A DNA stretch of 54,848 bases, from positions 1-54,848 of the forward strand of contig CAZEXM010000002.1 of assembly GCA_964515915.1 (NCBI GenBank), in the 5' to 3' direction. Source of the DNA: JAHOYW01 sp964515915 (GTDB taxonomy: Bacteria; Verrucomicrobiota; Lentisphaeria; Victivallales; Victivallaceae). Below the pieces are notes generated by a model, which searched no databases, was not told where the DNA came from, and saw nothing but the letters and a program-made list of their open reading frames with translations. A program made the position numbers and the translations under genes. How positions within the stretch are numbered: the stretch's first letter is position 1; every line of letters starts with the position of its first letter. This document shows positions 42,515-52,165 of this stretch, piece after piece.

Positions 42515-43359
42515 AATTCATTTATTTTGCTCAAATCCGCGAATATTTCAGAAATATCAGTTCTGTCCGGCCCGGAAAGTTTCCTTTCTTCCACCATGCC
42601 CGCGTCCAGTCCCGCTTCTTTAAGGATACGCGCTAAAACATCTCTCATTTTGACAGGATTTCCGCTGCCTACGTTATACGCCTCGCCGGATTTTCCCCGC
42701 TCCATGATTTTTCCATAATGTTTCACGGCCTCCTGAACATCAATATAATCCCGCCCGGCTTCCAGATTTCCAACCATGATTTTGGAAAGCTCTCCTTTCT
42801 TTATTTTCTCTATCTGTTCAGCAACTCTGCCGGGAAACAAAAGCTTTGATATTTTTACGCCGTCGCCATACAGATTAAACGTGCGCGCCATAACAATATC
42901 CATATTATAAACTTTACAGTAAAAATTCATCAGGTATGTCTGATACACCTTGGTCAGTCCGTAAATACGCGACGGCTGAAGCGGCTGGTTCTCTGTAACC
43001 GGATTATCCTCAGGCTTTACAAAGCCGTATTCCGCCGCGCTTCCGATTAATAGCATCCGGCTTTTAATTTTATACTTCAGCAAAGCGTCCAGAATATTTT
43101 TTGCACACAAAACATTCACTGAATAATCAGTTTCATAGTTATTAGTATAGCTGCCGGCAAGATGAAAAATGCGTTCGGGACGGATTTTTTCAATCAAAGT
43201 ATCTACGGAACTGTTTTGAGTTAAATCGCAGCACTGGATTTTTTTACCGCCGGCTTTAACCCGGTCCGTCAAATAAAGTTCGCAGGCGGGCTCCTGAACA
43301 AGAAGTTTTTCCAGATAATACGCGGTAAACCCCGAAGCGCCGGTAATTAAAACCCTCAT
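42511..43359 (-). CDS. NAD-dependent sugar reductase/epimerase (GDP-6-deoxyhexose reductase-like SDR)
   Basis: A 282-residue SDR. TGASGFTAYYLEK binds the dinucleotide and the catalytic Tyr-Lys pair is in RIYGLTKVYQ near residue 140. The resemblance is to Rmd-type reductases that reduce the 4-keto of a nucleotide 4-keto-6-deoxyhexose. With the nucleotidylyltransferase and the dehydratase immediately upstream (4-nt overlaps both), the three would make one nucleotide-6-deoxysugar from a sugar 1-phosphate. Which sugar cannot be determined. Confidence 0.8.
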   Translation of the reverse strand: MRVLITGASGFTAYYLEKLLVQEPACELYLTDRVKAGGKKIQCCDLTQNSSVDTLIEKIRPERIFHLAGSYTNNYETDYSVNVLCAKNILDALLKYKIKSRMLLIGSAAEYGFVKPEDNPVTENQPLQPSRIYGLTKVYQTYLMNFYCKVYNMDIVMARTFNLYGDGVKISKLLFPGRVAEQIEKIKKGELSKIMVGNLEAGRDYIDVQEAVKHYGKIMERGKSGEAYNVGSGNPVKMRDVLARILKEAGLDAGMVEERKLSGPDRTDISEIFADLSKINEL

Positions 43360-44069
43360 TTTTCCAATCCCATCATTTTCTTTACTTCCGCGTAATGTTC
43401 ATCCGCATATTGATAATCTTCCACCCGGCCTATATCCAGCCATACGCCGTCGAATGGATTTATCCATATTTTCCGTTTATTCTTTATACCGTCAATCATC
43501 AGATGATTGAAGCCATAAGCCCGGCCCTTCGGCAGCTCTTTAACCGCAGAACGGCTCAGGCAGTAAATCCCCATGCTGACATCAAAATTGTATACCGGTT
43601 TTTCATGGAATTCGGTCAAATAATTATCCGCGGAATATTTCAACACGCCGAAATCGATTTCATACTTTCTGGAGCAGGCCGCGACAGAAACATAGCTTTC
43701 TCTTTTCACATGCTCCGCATAAAATTTTCTAATATCCAAATCGCATAATACATCCGCATTCATAACCAGGAAATTTTCAGGGAGATCAGGAATAAGCGTC
43801 AAGGGCCCGATTGTATTCAGCGGTTTATCCTCAAGGGAATAATCAATAAGGACGCCCCATTTGCCGCCGTCGCCAAAGTATGCCCTTATTAGATCAGCAA
43901 GATGATTAACCGCCAAAGTGATATGCGTAAACCCGGCGCCGGCCAACTGAAAAATTACCAGCTCAAGCACCGAATACTCGCCGCCGATGGGAACCAGCGG
44001 TTTAGGGATCAAGGTTGTATAGGGCTTAAGCCGCGTGCCTTTTCCGCCGGCTAAAATAATCGCTCTCAT
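43356..44069 (-). CDS. Sugar-1-phosphate nucleotidylyltransferase
   Basis: A 237-residue GT-A-like enzyme that activates a sugar 1-phosphate with an NTP. The signature AIILAGGKGTRLKPYT begins the protein; PKPLVPIGG follows; LVMNADVLCDLD holds the metal-binding Asp; FHEKP and the late WLDIGRVEDY complete the site. The length matches the short HddC/RmlA/ManC-core group that lacks C-terminal extensions. The substrate is unknown, probably the precursor for the adjacent LegB-like dehydratase. Overlaps both neighbours by 4 nt. Confidence 0.87.
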   Translation of the reverse strand: MRAIILAGGKGTRLKPYTTLIPKPLVPIGGEYSVLELVIFQLAGAGFTHITLAVNHLADLIRAYFGDGGKWGVLIDYSLEDKPLNTIGPLTLIPDLPENFLVMNADVLCDLDIRKFYAEHVKRESYVSVAACSRKYEIDFGVLKYSADNYLTEFHEKPVYNFDVSMGIYCLSRSAVKELPKGRAYGFNHLMIDGIKNKRKIWINPFDGVWLDIGRVEDYQYADEHYAEVKKMMGLEK

Positions 44070-45064
44070 AAGTTATATATCCCCGCTTTATATTTTTTAA
44101 GGTTTTCCTCTTTTTTAAACCAGGAGATGGTTTCGTCCAAGCCGGCTTCCAAATCATACCGCGGCCGCCAGTTCGTTAGTTCCATTATTTTTTTATTGCT
44201 GCCCAGAAGCCTGTCCACTTCCGAATTTTCAGGCCTGCCGCGCTCTTCATCACAGATGATTTTCGCGCTTCGATTCAGTTTGTTTATCAATGTTTTTACC
44301 AGTTTTTCAATGGAAATCTCAACTCCTGTGGCAATATTGATTTCCTGTCCGATCGTTTTTTCAGATTTGGCAATCTCAAAAAAACCGCGGCAGGTGTCTT
44401 TTACATAATTAAAATCACGCGTGGGGCTTAAATTTCCTAAACGTATTTCCGTATTTCCCGCTAACAGTTGAGTGATAATCGTTGGAATTACCGCGCGCGC
44501 TGACTGCCGGGGGCCGTAAGTATTAAACGGCCGGGCAATCACAAGCGGCAAATTGAAGGATTTATGAAAAGACTCGGCAAGACGGTCGGCGGCAATCTTG
44601 GTAGCGCTGTACGGCGACTGCCCCTGCATAGGATGATTCTCATCAATCGGGACGTAACGGGCCGTGCCGTAAACTTCCGAAGTGGAAGTAACAATTAATT
44701 TTTTAATATTAAACTTTCTGGCGGCCTGCAGTACGTTCAGGGTTCCCTTGATATTCGTGTCAACATAAGAATCAGGAGAATGGTAGGAAAAGGGGATCGC
44801 GATAAGAGCGGCCAGATGGAAAACAACATCGCAGCCCTTCATTGCTGTTTCAACACCGTGCGGGTCGCGGATATCACCTGAAAATATCTGAATTCGTTTG
44901 ATTTTTTCCTCAGGGAGCGTATCAAGCCAGCCCCAGGAGTTAAAAGAATTATAATAAACAAAGGCTTTTATATCACATCCCTGATCAAGCAGGAACTCAA
45001 CCAGATGGCTGCCGATAAAACCATCCGCCCCGGTTAGCAGTATTTTCTTCCCGATATTATTCAT
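44066..45064 (-). CDS. LegB-like nucleotide-sugar 4,6-dehydratase
   Basis: A 332-residue extended SDR. TGADGFIGSHLVE at the NAD site, YYNSFNSWGWLDTLP (a run typical of LegB-type dehydratases), TSTSEVYGTA and the catalytic SPYSATK. LegB makes the 4-keto-6-deoxy intermediate of legionaminic acid from GDP- or UDP-GlcNAc, but the legionaminic acid enzymes LegC, LegH, LegG, LegI and LegF are absent here, so a different 6-deoxysugar, completed by the reductase at 42511, is more likely. GGAGG precedes the ATG at 45064. Confidence 0.83.
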   Translation of the reverse strand: MNNIGKKILLTGADGFIGSHLVEFLLDQGCDIKAFVYYNSFNSWGWLDTLPEEKIKRIQIFSGDIRDPHGVETAMKGCDVVFHLAALIAIPFSYHSPDSYVDTNIKGTLNVLQAARKFNIKKLIVTSTSEVYGTARYVPIDENHPMQGQSPYSATKIAADRLAESFHKSFNLPLVIARPFNTYGPRQSARAVIPTIITQLLAGNTEIRLGNLSPTRDFNYVKDTCRGFFEIAKSEKTIGQEINIATGVEISIEKLVKTLINKLNRSAKIICDEERGRPENSEVDRLLGSNKKIMELTNWRPRYDLEAGLDETISWFKKEENLKKYKAGIYNL

Positions 45065-45119
45065 TTAAATTTTCCTCCATAGAATTTGCAGCACATATAT
45101 AATCTAACAATCTCTTTTT

Positions 45120-46694
45120 TTAATCTTCTTTGATTACTGTGTCGTCGAGTGCTGCCTGAATTGGATCGGAACGCCACTTATGCCCGGTCTGTACAAAACG
45201 TTCCCCCTTTAACAGGAAGCGTCCCGCTCGCCGGGCCAGGCGGACAAGGTGTCGCGGCATTCCGGCAAAATCATAACGGAATATATAGTACAATGCCTGC
45301 AGTCCCCGTCCCATTTTCGACTTAGTTCTGTCGATGGCGAAACCGTTGTTTTTCAGTGCGATCCGAATAAACGCCTCCTTACGCTTTTTCGCCGGAAAAT
45401 CCGGCGTGTCAAACGCTACCATCCCGTGGCTGTTGGCCTCATCATATTTGAGCAGCTGCCGTCCGTGTTTATTTGCCCAGTTGAAAGCCTCAGTGCCTGG
45501 AAACGGCACCAGGATCTGCCACATGGATCCATCCACTCCCAGTTCTGAGGAAAGCTCGTATGAGCGCATGGTCCGCTCATAAGTGTCCCCCGGCAATCCT
45601 ATAATGTGAAAGGCGTTTACAAGGATATTATTTTTTTTGAAAAGCCGCACGGCATTGCGGATATCATCCAGGGTTTCTCCTTTATTAATTGAAGCGAAAA
45701 CCTCGGGAACCATACTCTCCACCCCTAAAAATACTCGTGTGCATCCTGATTTTTTCATTTTGCCAACCAGCGAATCAGAGACTAAATCGGCGCGAATACC
45801 GTTGGAACACGCCCAGGGCCAATTCATTTTCTCCGCCACTAAGCGATCACAGAAATCCTCGGCCCGGGCTTTATTCAAAGTGAAGCAGTCATCTATAATA
45901 TTGAATGAACGAAATTTGTATTTCTTTTGAGCGTATTTTAATTCCGCAATAAGATGATCAACCTTGCGTGCGCGCCAGCGACGCCCCCCGGCTAAAACGG
46001 GCGACAGACAAAATATACAATTATACGGACACCCGCGGCTGGTGAGCAATGGATATGCATCCATCTCCTCAACACCAAAAGCCGAGTAATCCGGAAAGGG
46101 AAGTAAATCCAAATCCCTGATAATCTCCACTGGCGGCGTCTCGCGAATACCATCCTTATCGCGATAAATGATCCCGTTAATCGAAGACAGTTCCCTCCTG
46201 CCGGCCAGATGATCCAGCAAGGCAAGAAGCGTACGCTCGCCCTCGCCAACCGCCAGATAGTCAATTTCAGGATGTTTATTGAGCAAATTTTCCTTTTCCA
46301 CCGTTATGTGAGCGCCACCCCAGACAATAGCTCCCTTGAAATACCCGCGCATTGACTGCATCATCCGGGTTGCCCCTTTATAGGATAAGGTCAGTACAGA
46401 AAATCCCACCAGGTCGGGTTTAAAGCGCATCACTGTATCCTGCAGCCATTTCTCCGGATTTTTCTTGCGGTAGTTATTAAAATTAAGTACAACTACACTG
46501 TGTCCCTGCTCTTTCAAGGCAGCCGCCAGGTAAGCAAGCCCGATATTGATTCCCATCAGGTTGCCCGGCGACTCAATAAGCAGTACCCGTTTTCCTTGAA
46601 TTTTCTCTTTTTTGCTTGAATTCAATTCACGATGCCTGCAATCAGGGGATGTTTCAGTATAATATTCTTTATTCTGCTGCTCCAGGTTTGACAT
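45120..46694 (-). CDS. B12-binding radical SAM protein
   Basis: A 524-residue protein. Residues about 35-175 are a cobalamin-binding Rossmann domain (LLIESPGNLMGINIGLAYLA, DLVGFSVLTLSYKG, VWGGAHIT). Residues about 205-420 are the radical SAM core with the cluster motif CPYNCIFC. This is the class B methylase / BchE architecture, which methylates or rearranges unactivated carbons; members occur in modified-sugar, hopanoid and antibiotic pathways. In a polysaccharide operon, C- or O-modification of a sugar or lipid carrier is plausible but unproven. Start ATG at 46694 with GGGAG upstream. GT4 genes lie upstream. Confidence 0.87.
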   Translation of the reverse strand: MSNLEQQNKEYYTETSPDCRHRELNSSKKEKIQGKRVLLIESPGNLMGINIGLAYLAAALKEQGHSVVVLNFNNYRKKNPEKWLQDTVMRFKPDLVGFSVLTLSYKGATRMMQSMRGYFKGAIVWGGAHITVEKENLLNKHPEIDYLAVGEGERTLLALLDHLAGRRELSSINGIIYRDKDGIRETPPVEIIRDLDLLPFPDYSAFGVEEMDAYPLLTSRGCPYNCIFCLSPVLAGGRRWRARKVDHLIAELKYAQKKYKFRSFNIIDDCFTLNKARAEDFCDRLVAEKMNWPWACSNGIRADLVSDSLVGKMKKSGCTRVFLGVESMVPEVFASINKGETLDDIRNAVRLFKKNNILVNAFHIIGLPGDTYERTMRSYELSSELGVDGSMWQILVPFPGTEAFNWANKHGRQLLKYDEANSHGMVAFDTPDFPAKKRKEAFIRIALKNNGFAIDRTKSKMGRGLQALYYIFRYDFAGMPRHLVRLARRAGRFLLKGERFVQTGHKWRSDPIQAALDDTVIKED

Positions 46695-46745
46695 ATTATT
46701 TTGCTCCCTTTTGTTTACTTTATATTACTCTTTATTTCAGAAAAA

Positions 46746-47960
46746 TCAACGAAAAACTATCCGGCTCCACAAGAGAGCTTTATCAATATACCCGATCCGG
46801 GCTGCAGGAACTTTCATTGCCGTTTCAACGGCGCCGCAGAGATTTACGGCAAAAGTTTCAGGCGTCCAGTTGCTGATAATGCCGCGGCTCGCCTCTCCCA
46901 TCTCGCCTGGATTGCATCTGTCACCTGAAATAAAAGACATATGTTGTGAAAGCTCTTCAATGTTATCAGGATCAAAAGTAAATCCATTGCTGCCGTTTTT
47001 CACAAGATCAGGCGCGCACCCGCATCGGGAAGATACAATAAGCGGCAAACCGGACGCCATTGCCTCGTTTACGACAAGCCCCCATTGCTCACTGGTGCTG
47101 GCCAGAATAAATGCTCCGGCCAATCCATAATATACCGGCAGTTCCGGATATTGTTTAAAGCCGGGCAATATGAGCTTATCAACCAGTCCCAGTTCTCTTC
47201 GCAGACTCACAATTTCAGGTTTGAGCGGCCCGTCGCCAAGCAGAACCATATTCCAGGGATTTTGGGCATTACGCAGATAATCCGCGTATGCCCGCAGGAC
47301 AACAAAAATGTTTTTTTTCTGAACGAATCTGCTTGAAGAAAGGAAATAACGATCCGGCAGGGAAAACTTTTTCCTTAGAGAAGCTGAATTTTGCCGGGCT
47401 GATTCCGCTCCTTCAGCAAAATAGTCGTTGTCTACAACATCACAACCTGAAAAAATCCTGTCTTCCGGTATACCCAGAGATTTTAAATAGGCGGCATGGG
47501 GTGTTCCGCCGGCAAACCCGGCGGAATTCAAACGCACTATTCTCCCCTTGAGCATTTCCCTCCACCATACACGCCGTTCATCTTTTTCCTGGCTTTCAGA
47601 CATCAGCACGGTCGGGGTTTTCGTCTCAAGACACCAGCATAACGCAGTCAATGAAGCCGGCGCGTCCCAACCTGAAACTACCACCACCCGGGGACGAAGC
47701 TTGTCAAGAACGCTTCTCACCCTTTTCATAACCAGCCTGCCGGGCTGCAAATTCATTGGCTTATCCTCGAACAAAGTAATCTTCGGACATCCGCCGTCAT
47801 CATCAAAGGGCTTCCAGCCATTTGTCTGGTCCAATGACGAAAACTCAATCGCGGTTATTGCAAGAAGCCGGTTGGCCGCATTAAAACGCGCGTAATGATA
47901 CGGCCCCAGCGAATCACATAGAAGCGCTGTTTTAATACCTTTCAAACCCTTTTCAGACAT
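46746..47960 (-). CDS. Family 4 glycosyltransferase
   Basis: A 404-residue GT-B enzyme. N-terminal LLCDSLGPYHYARFNAA; donor domain SSSRFVQKKNIFVVLRAYA, LLGDGPLKPEI, LPGFKQYPELPVYY and SEQWGLVVNEAMASGLPLIV (EX7E). Probably cytoplasmic and membrane-associated, extending the repeat unit; donor unknown. Its ATG overlaps the stop of the gene upstream (TAATG). Confidence 0.87.
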   Translation of the reverse strand: MSEKGLKGIKTALLCDSLGPYHYARFNAANRLLAITAIEFSSLDQTNGWKPFDDDGGCPKITLFEDKPMNLQPGRLVMKRVRSVLDKLRPRVVVVSGWDAPASLTALCWCLETKTPTVLMSESQEKDERRVWWREMLKGRIVRLNSAGFAGGTPHAAYLKSLGIPEDRIFSGCDVVDNDYFAEGAESARQNSASLRKKFSLPDRYFLSSSRFVQKKNIFVVLRAYADYLRNAQNPWNMVLLGDGPLKPEIVSLRRELGLVDKLILPGFKQYPELPVYYGLAGAFILASTSEQWGLVVNEAMASGLPLIVSSRCGCAPDLVKNGSNGFTFDPDNIEELSQHMSFISGDRCNPGEMGEASRGIISNWTPETFAVNLCGAVETAMKVPAARIGYIDKALLWSRIVFR

Positions 47961-49060
47961 TATTTCCCTCCCGCAAGCAATAACTCCATATCCCGCGCAA
48001 TATTCCCGGCGTTAAAAAGTAGTGCCAGCCTGTCCCGGCAAGCCAGGGCGGTTTCCCCTGCCGCGGCCTTGTTTTGAATAAAATAAACCGTCTTCTCCGC
48101 AAGAACATCAAGGTCATGAGTAGAAATCAAAAAACCGTAATCATCCTTGTTTACAATTTCCTTCAAGCCACCATGTTGTACTGACGCGACCAGCGGAACA
48201 CCGTAACTTAGGGCTTCCAAAGGAGACAAGCCCATCGCGTCAAAGTCGGAATTGAACAGCATTACATCAAGGCTGTGGTAAAAATCAGTCAAATCCTTCC
48301 GCCATCCCAGCCATCTCACCCGTTCGGCTATATTTAATTTTTCCGCAAGCGCTTTCAGTTTTAATTGTTCCTCTCCTTCTCCGGCGATAAGGAACAACGC
48401 GTCCGGTATCTTCCGCAGAACTTTCTGCGCCACACGAAGAAAAATATCAAATCGTTTTCGCGGAATCAACCACCCCGCGTTACCGATTACCGGCACATCA
48501 CAAGGCAACCCGAGAACACTGCGGGCGCGATCCTGATCCTCAGACGAAAGTAATTCAGGTATAAAAAACGGATCGTGAACGGTGCGCGATAACAACTTCA
48601 GCGGCGGATAGAGCATTTCCGCTTCAACACGTATAAAATCGGAAGGGAAAGTTACAGCATTGAATTTACGGCAGACAACTCGATAGAGAAGTCTCCACTG
48701 CCAGGGAAGTTTAACTCCCGTATGGTGAAAATGGACAGCAAGCACTCTTCTCCCGCGACACATTCCCCCCAGCGCCAGCATTGCAAACAGGTTATGGCCG
48801 GTCATCAACAAGGCATCCGCCCGGATGGAACGTAATGTACGCCGCAGCAGAAAAAAACTCCGCCAGCCGCCCCTGCCGCTGTATGGAAGTCCTTTAACAG
48901 GTATATCATGCTCCGCCAATATAGGCCCCAGGGTTCCAACCGGATGCAGAGAAACAACTTCACAGGAATGGCCGCGTTTTTTTAATTCAATCATCAGCCG
49001 CAGCGTGGACTGTTCAGTTCCGCCAAGTTCTGTGCCCTGCATAAGAATAACTATTTTCAT
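47960..49060 (-). CDS. Family 4 glycosyltransferase
   Basis: A 366-residue GT-B enzyme with the classic N-terminal GGTEQSTLRLMIEL, HHTGVKLPW, then GWLIPRKRFDIFLRVA, IAGEGEEQLKL, and the donor motif FDAMGLSPLEALSYGVPLVA. Similar to the GT4s that extend lipid-linked glycans. Donor unknown. It starts 9 nt downstream of the SPASM gene and is coupled to the next gene. Confidence 0.88.
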   Translation of the reverse strand: MKIVILMQGTELGGTEQSTLRLMIELKKRGHSCEVVSLHPVGTLGPILAEHDIPVKGLPYSGRGGWRSFFLLRRTLRSIRADALLMTGHNLFAMLALGGMCRGRRVLAVHFHHTGVKLPWQWRLLYRVVCRKFNAVTFPSDFIRVEAEMLYPPLKLLSRTVHDPFFIPELLSSEDQDRARSVLGLPCDVPVIGNAGWLIPRKRFDIFLRVAQKVLRKIPDALFLIAGEGEEQLKLKALAEKLNIAERVRWLGWRKDLTDFYHSLDVMLFNSDFDAMGLSPLEALSYGVPLVASVQHGGLKEIVNKDDYGFLISTHDLDVLAEKTVYFIQNKAAAGETALACRDRLALLFNAGNIARDMELLLAGGK

Positions 49061-49069
49061 AATTTAACT

Positions 49070-50176
49070 TCAATTGACCCTTCTGTTATGGGAACCAACT
49101 ATAATGGAATATATTTTTCTGAAAATATTCTGTACTGAATGAGGGAGAAGAGCAATTGCCGGGCCGGCATAATTTTTTAATTTAATAAGCGCTTCATACG
49201 CTCTCCTTTTTTCCCATATATTCTTTTTTTTGCTGTATTTAAATACATTCGGCATAATTGTCCAGATATTACAATCCTTACATTCCGCAAACGGAAGCTG
49301 TCCGGCCTCCGCTCTCCGGCGCGCTTTTTTTATTGCGTCATCATTGAAGACCTGAAGTAACTCTTTATTTAAAACATTGCCGATATTAAGCGATGAACCC
49401 TTACGATAACAGTCATTGCCTATCGTGCATGGATAAACAAAGCCTTCAATATCAATGTAAACAATGGAGTACATACTCCAGCACGGGTAGCGTTTTTTGA
49501 CACTTTTAACGGCATCAAGCGATTGGCTGTTTTCCTGAACCGAGGGTTTATTGTAAATTGGCTGGAGATGAAAAATAACCGTTGAGTCATTTGCCGTGTC
49601 CGGGAAAAAACTTTTCATTTTTTCCAAATCCCGCTTCCCCATGCCGGATTCCGTAAACAATTGAATTCTTACCAGGGCCCTGCTTCCTTTTTCCTTTTTT
49701 AACTTAAGAAAATTCCTGACATTCCGGATAACTTCATCAAGTCTATCCTTTCCCATCATTTCAGTATAAGTTTCCCGGTCAACAAAATTAACGGAAAATG
49801 TAAAGTAGTTGACGGCCGATTCGAGCAATACTGCTGATATTGCTTCAGTAAGCGATACTCCGTTCGAAGTCAGTTCAACATTCCTGAATAAATGTGAATA
49901 AGCGGAAATAGTTTTAAGGTGCCGGGCCAAATTCCGGGTCAGGGCAGGTTCACCCAGCCCGACTAAAACCAGCGTATCCAGTTTATCACGACTGCTGTAC
50001 GCGACTTCAATATCAGTGAGTATTTTTTTTAATAACTCATCCGGCATGTCGTTTACCATCATTCCTGCTTTTTCAAGCCGCTCCCGGTCGCAAAATACAC
50101 AGGCTAAATTACACTGGTTGGTAAGTTCCAGACATATTCTGCCTGGTTTAACAAGTGGATTGTTTTTAAAACACAT
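49070..50176 (-). CDS. Radical SAM protein with SPASM domain
   Basis: About 368 residues from the ATG at 50176 (AGGA 12 nt upstream); a longer start at 50218 would overlap the previous gene. The cluster motif CNLACVFC is near residue 20 (CxxxCxxC). The C-terminal SPASM part has the cysteines CWSMYS, PCTIGNDC and CKDCNIW for auxiliary clusters. SPASM enzymes oxidise or crosslink peptides, dehydrogenate sugars, or epimerise; no precursor peptide gene is visible near it. Standing between two glycosyltransferases, a sugar- or lipid-modifying role is inferred. Confidence 0.87.
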   Translation of the reverse strand: MCFKNNPLVKPGRICLELTNQCNLACVFCDRERLEKAGMMVNDMPDELLKKILTDIEVAYSSRDKLDTLVLVGLGEPALTRNLARHLKTISAYSHLFRNVELTSNGVSLTEAISAVLLESAVNYFTFSVNFVDRETYTEMMGKDRLDEVIRNVRNFLKLKKEKGSRALVRIQLFTESGMGKRDLEKMKSFFPDTANDSTVIFHLQPIYNKPSVQENSQSLDAVKSVKKRYPCWSMYSIVYIDIEGFVYPCTIGNDCYRKGSSLNIGNVLNKELLQVFNDDAIKKARRRAEAGQLPFAECKDCNIWTIMPNVFKYSKKKNIWEKRRAYEALIKLKNYAGPAIALLPHSVQNIFRKIYSIIVGSHNRRVN

Positions 50177-50192
50177 AATGATATCTGTCCTG

Positions 50193-51254
50193 TTATTTAA
50201 CCGCGTTAGTTTTCGCAAAAAAATCCATTAACTGCCGGGCACGGCTTGTCACATCATGGCCGTCCGCCCAAACCCGTTTTCTGCCGGCCTCGGCGATACG
50301 TTCAATTTCACCAGGATGCTCCATCAGCCACAGGGCCTTTTCAACAAGTTCCTCCCTGCTCGAAAAGAAAACAGCCTCTTCCCCTTCGATGAACATTTTT
50401 TTCAGGTCATCAGTCCGCTCACACATAAGCAGTCGGCCGCATGCCGGTATTTCGAAACAACGACGGGTATAAGTGTCGCGGTTTAATTTGGATAAAAATG
50501 ACAAACAAATCTTTGCTCCGCAAAGCGCTTTTACATAATCTCCGCCGTGAACCGGCAGCACATTTCCAAAATAGGATGTTAAATCACCCAGTACTTTCTT
50601 TGTCCAGTATCCTCCGCCGAATAAACGCACATGTAATCCCGCTTTAACCAAAGCCCGTAAATACTCTTCCCTGCCGTCAGGTTCATAATGCCCCGCGAAT
50701 ACTGCATCACAAGCAAATTTTTCTTTGTCCAGTGCGGAAAGAGCAACAGGATGATGCTGATCAGGAACAAAATATGACCGCAATAAATGTACATTTTTGG
50801 CGCCACAGGAAACGGCTTCCTGAATATTTATCGCCCGGTACACAAAATTTATATCACAATTTTTAAGACATTTCAGATACCATCTCCAGAGAAAGTGATG
50901 ATGCCAGGGCTTATTGGTATGCGTTAACGGACTAAATGGATCATCATTACAGTATGAGCCAATCTTCACATTCCCCGTCTTGATCAATCTCAAGGTTCGC
51001 GGCAGTATCTGGGTGCCGTTCCAGACAAAAACAATATCCGGTTTACTGTCGCGTACTTTTTGCAGAAAAACTTTGTTTAATTTCCATAAAGCCGGCCCCG
51101 GGAAAGACAAGGCCATTTGACAATTACCCCATCTGCCTTGAAGAAACTTCTGATAATCAAACTCTATCACCTCATGACCCAATTTCGTCAAGGCATCCGC
51201 TAAAGCTTTTTCGCCATGATGCCAATTGAAATTTCCAGCAAAGAATATCTTCAT
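50193..51254 (-). CDS. CgeB-type glycosyltransferase
   Basis: A 353-residue protein; ATG at 51254 has AAAGGATGA upstream. The C-terminal domain matches the CgeB/spore-maturation GT-B family: FGGGYWTKKVL, CLSFLSKLNRDTYTRRCFEIPACGRLLMCERTDDL in pieces (TRRCFEIPACG, FIEGEEAVFFSS) and LMEHPGEIERIAEAGRKRV. Members add sugars to surface structures of diverse bacteria. The N-terminal domain (FFAGNFNWHHGEKAL) is standard for the group. Donor unknown. Confidence 0.82.
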   Translation of the reverse strand: MKIFFAGNFNWHHGEKALADALTKLGHEVIEFDYQKFLQGRWGNCQMALSFPGPALWKLNKVFLQKVRDSKPDIVFVWNGTQILPRTLRLIKTGNVKIGSYCNDDPFSPLTHTNKPWHHHFLWRWYLKCLKNCDINFVYRAINIQEAVSCGAKNVHLLRSYFVPDQHHPVALSALDKEKFACDAVFAGHYEPDGREEYLRALVKAGLHVRLFGGGYWTKKVLGDLTSYFGNVLPVHGGDYVKALCGAKICLSFLSKLNRDTYTRRCFEIPACGRLLMCERTDDLKKMFIEGEEAVFFSSREELVEKALWLMEHPGEIERIAEAGRKRVWADGHDVTSRARQLMDFFAKTNAVK

Positions 51255-51274
51255 TTTTCGCTCATCCTTTTCAT

Positions 51275-52165
51275 TCAGCCTAAGTCCAAAGCAATCCAAT
51301 GCGGAGGCGTCCAATCATCCCCCCAGGGTGATATTCCTTGGGGAAATACTGTCGTCTTGCCTTCACGGTCGCCGAGCCAGGCGGCCCACCAGCTGAATGT
51401 ACTATGGCCGATAACAGCGTGATTACACATATACATCAGATAGAAATCAGCCAGGCTCGGTAAATTTCCCCGCGAAGCCGGCAAATCAACATAAACTATT
51501 TTTCCAGTCGGCAAAGAAATCATTTTCTTCGCGGCGGCGGGATCATCAGAAAATACAAAAAACACAATATCAGGATATTTCTTTAAGACTGTATTAACGG
51601 CATTGCGGTAATATTCGTCAAGATTATGATTAATAGTTTTTTCTTCATTATAGGAACGCCAGTGAATGAAACACGAACGGCACGATTGTATCTTGGACAG
51701 CATTTTGAGCGCCGCCGGATGCGTTGGCGCGGACGGTTTCAATTCCTGCCTGAGTTCTTTTTCCATACCCGCATAATACCGGCAGGATGCCCAGTATCCC
51801 GAAAAGTATGGATTTCCGGCATAGCGCGCGCGGTGGATTTCCGGCTGGTAACGCGGAGGAGTTCCCTCCTCCACTACTAATTTCAGTGAAACCGGCAATA
51901 ACCGGCTGCAGACAGTTTGCAATTTTAAGACGCATTTAAAAAATAAACGCTTGAATTTGCTTTCCAGGCGGAATGAATGACAACTCGCGCGAAGGCCGGG
52001 AAACTGGTCAAGCATATACTCTCTTTGATAAAGGTCGTTCCAAAATCCGGATTCCACATCTAATTTGAGTTCCGCATTGTTTTGGGCCGCCACAGCCCTG
52101 CCGAACGCATAGCAATGCATTTGATTCCCTAATCCGCCGACGATACGCACCGTTAATGTTTTCAT
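51275..52165 (-). CDS. Family 11 glycosyltransferase (alpha-1,2-fucosyltransferase-like)
   Basis: A 296-residue GT11 enzyme. Motif IV-like GGLGNQMHCYAFGRA at the N-terminus, CFIHWRSYNEE in place of the HxRR(N/G)D donor motif (only partly conserved), and AVIGHSTFSWWAAWLG are the family landmarks. It would transfer L-fucose from GDP-fucose to the 2-position of a hexose. No GDP-fucose synthesis gene (gmd/fcl) has been recognised in the window; it may lie beyond the edge. ATGA overlap with the methyltransferase upstream. Confidence 0.88.
   Translation of the reverse strand: MKTLTVRIVGGLGNQMHCYAFGRAVAAQNNAELKLDVESGFWNDLYQREYMLDQFPGLRASCHSFRLESKFKRLFFKCVLKLQTVCSRLLPVSLKLVVEEGTPPRYQPEIHRARYAGNPYFSGYWASCRYYAGMEKELRQELKPSAPTHPAALKMLSKIQSCRSCFIHWRSYNEEKTINHNLDEYYRNAVNTVLKKYPDIVFFVFSDDPAAAKKMISLPTGKIVYVDLPASRGNLPSLADFYLMYMCNHAVIGHSTFSWWAAWLGDREGKTTVFPQGISPWGDDWTPPHWIALDLG

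Noticed and set aside
44066..45064. A legionaminic acid pathway based on the LegB-like dehydratase.
   Set aside because: The other Leg enzymes (aminotransferase, synthase, CMP-transferase) are not present, whereas an Rmd-like reductase and a nucleotidylyltransferase are adjacent.
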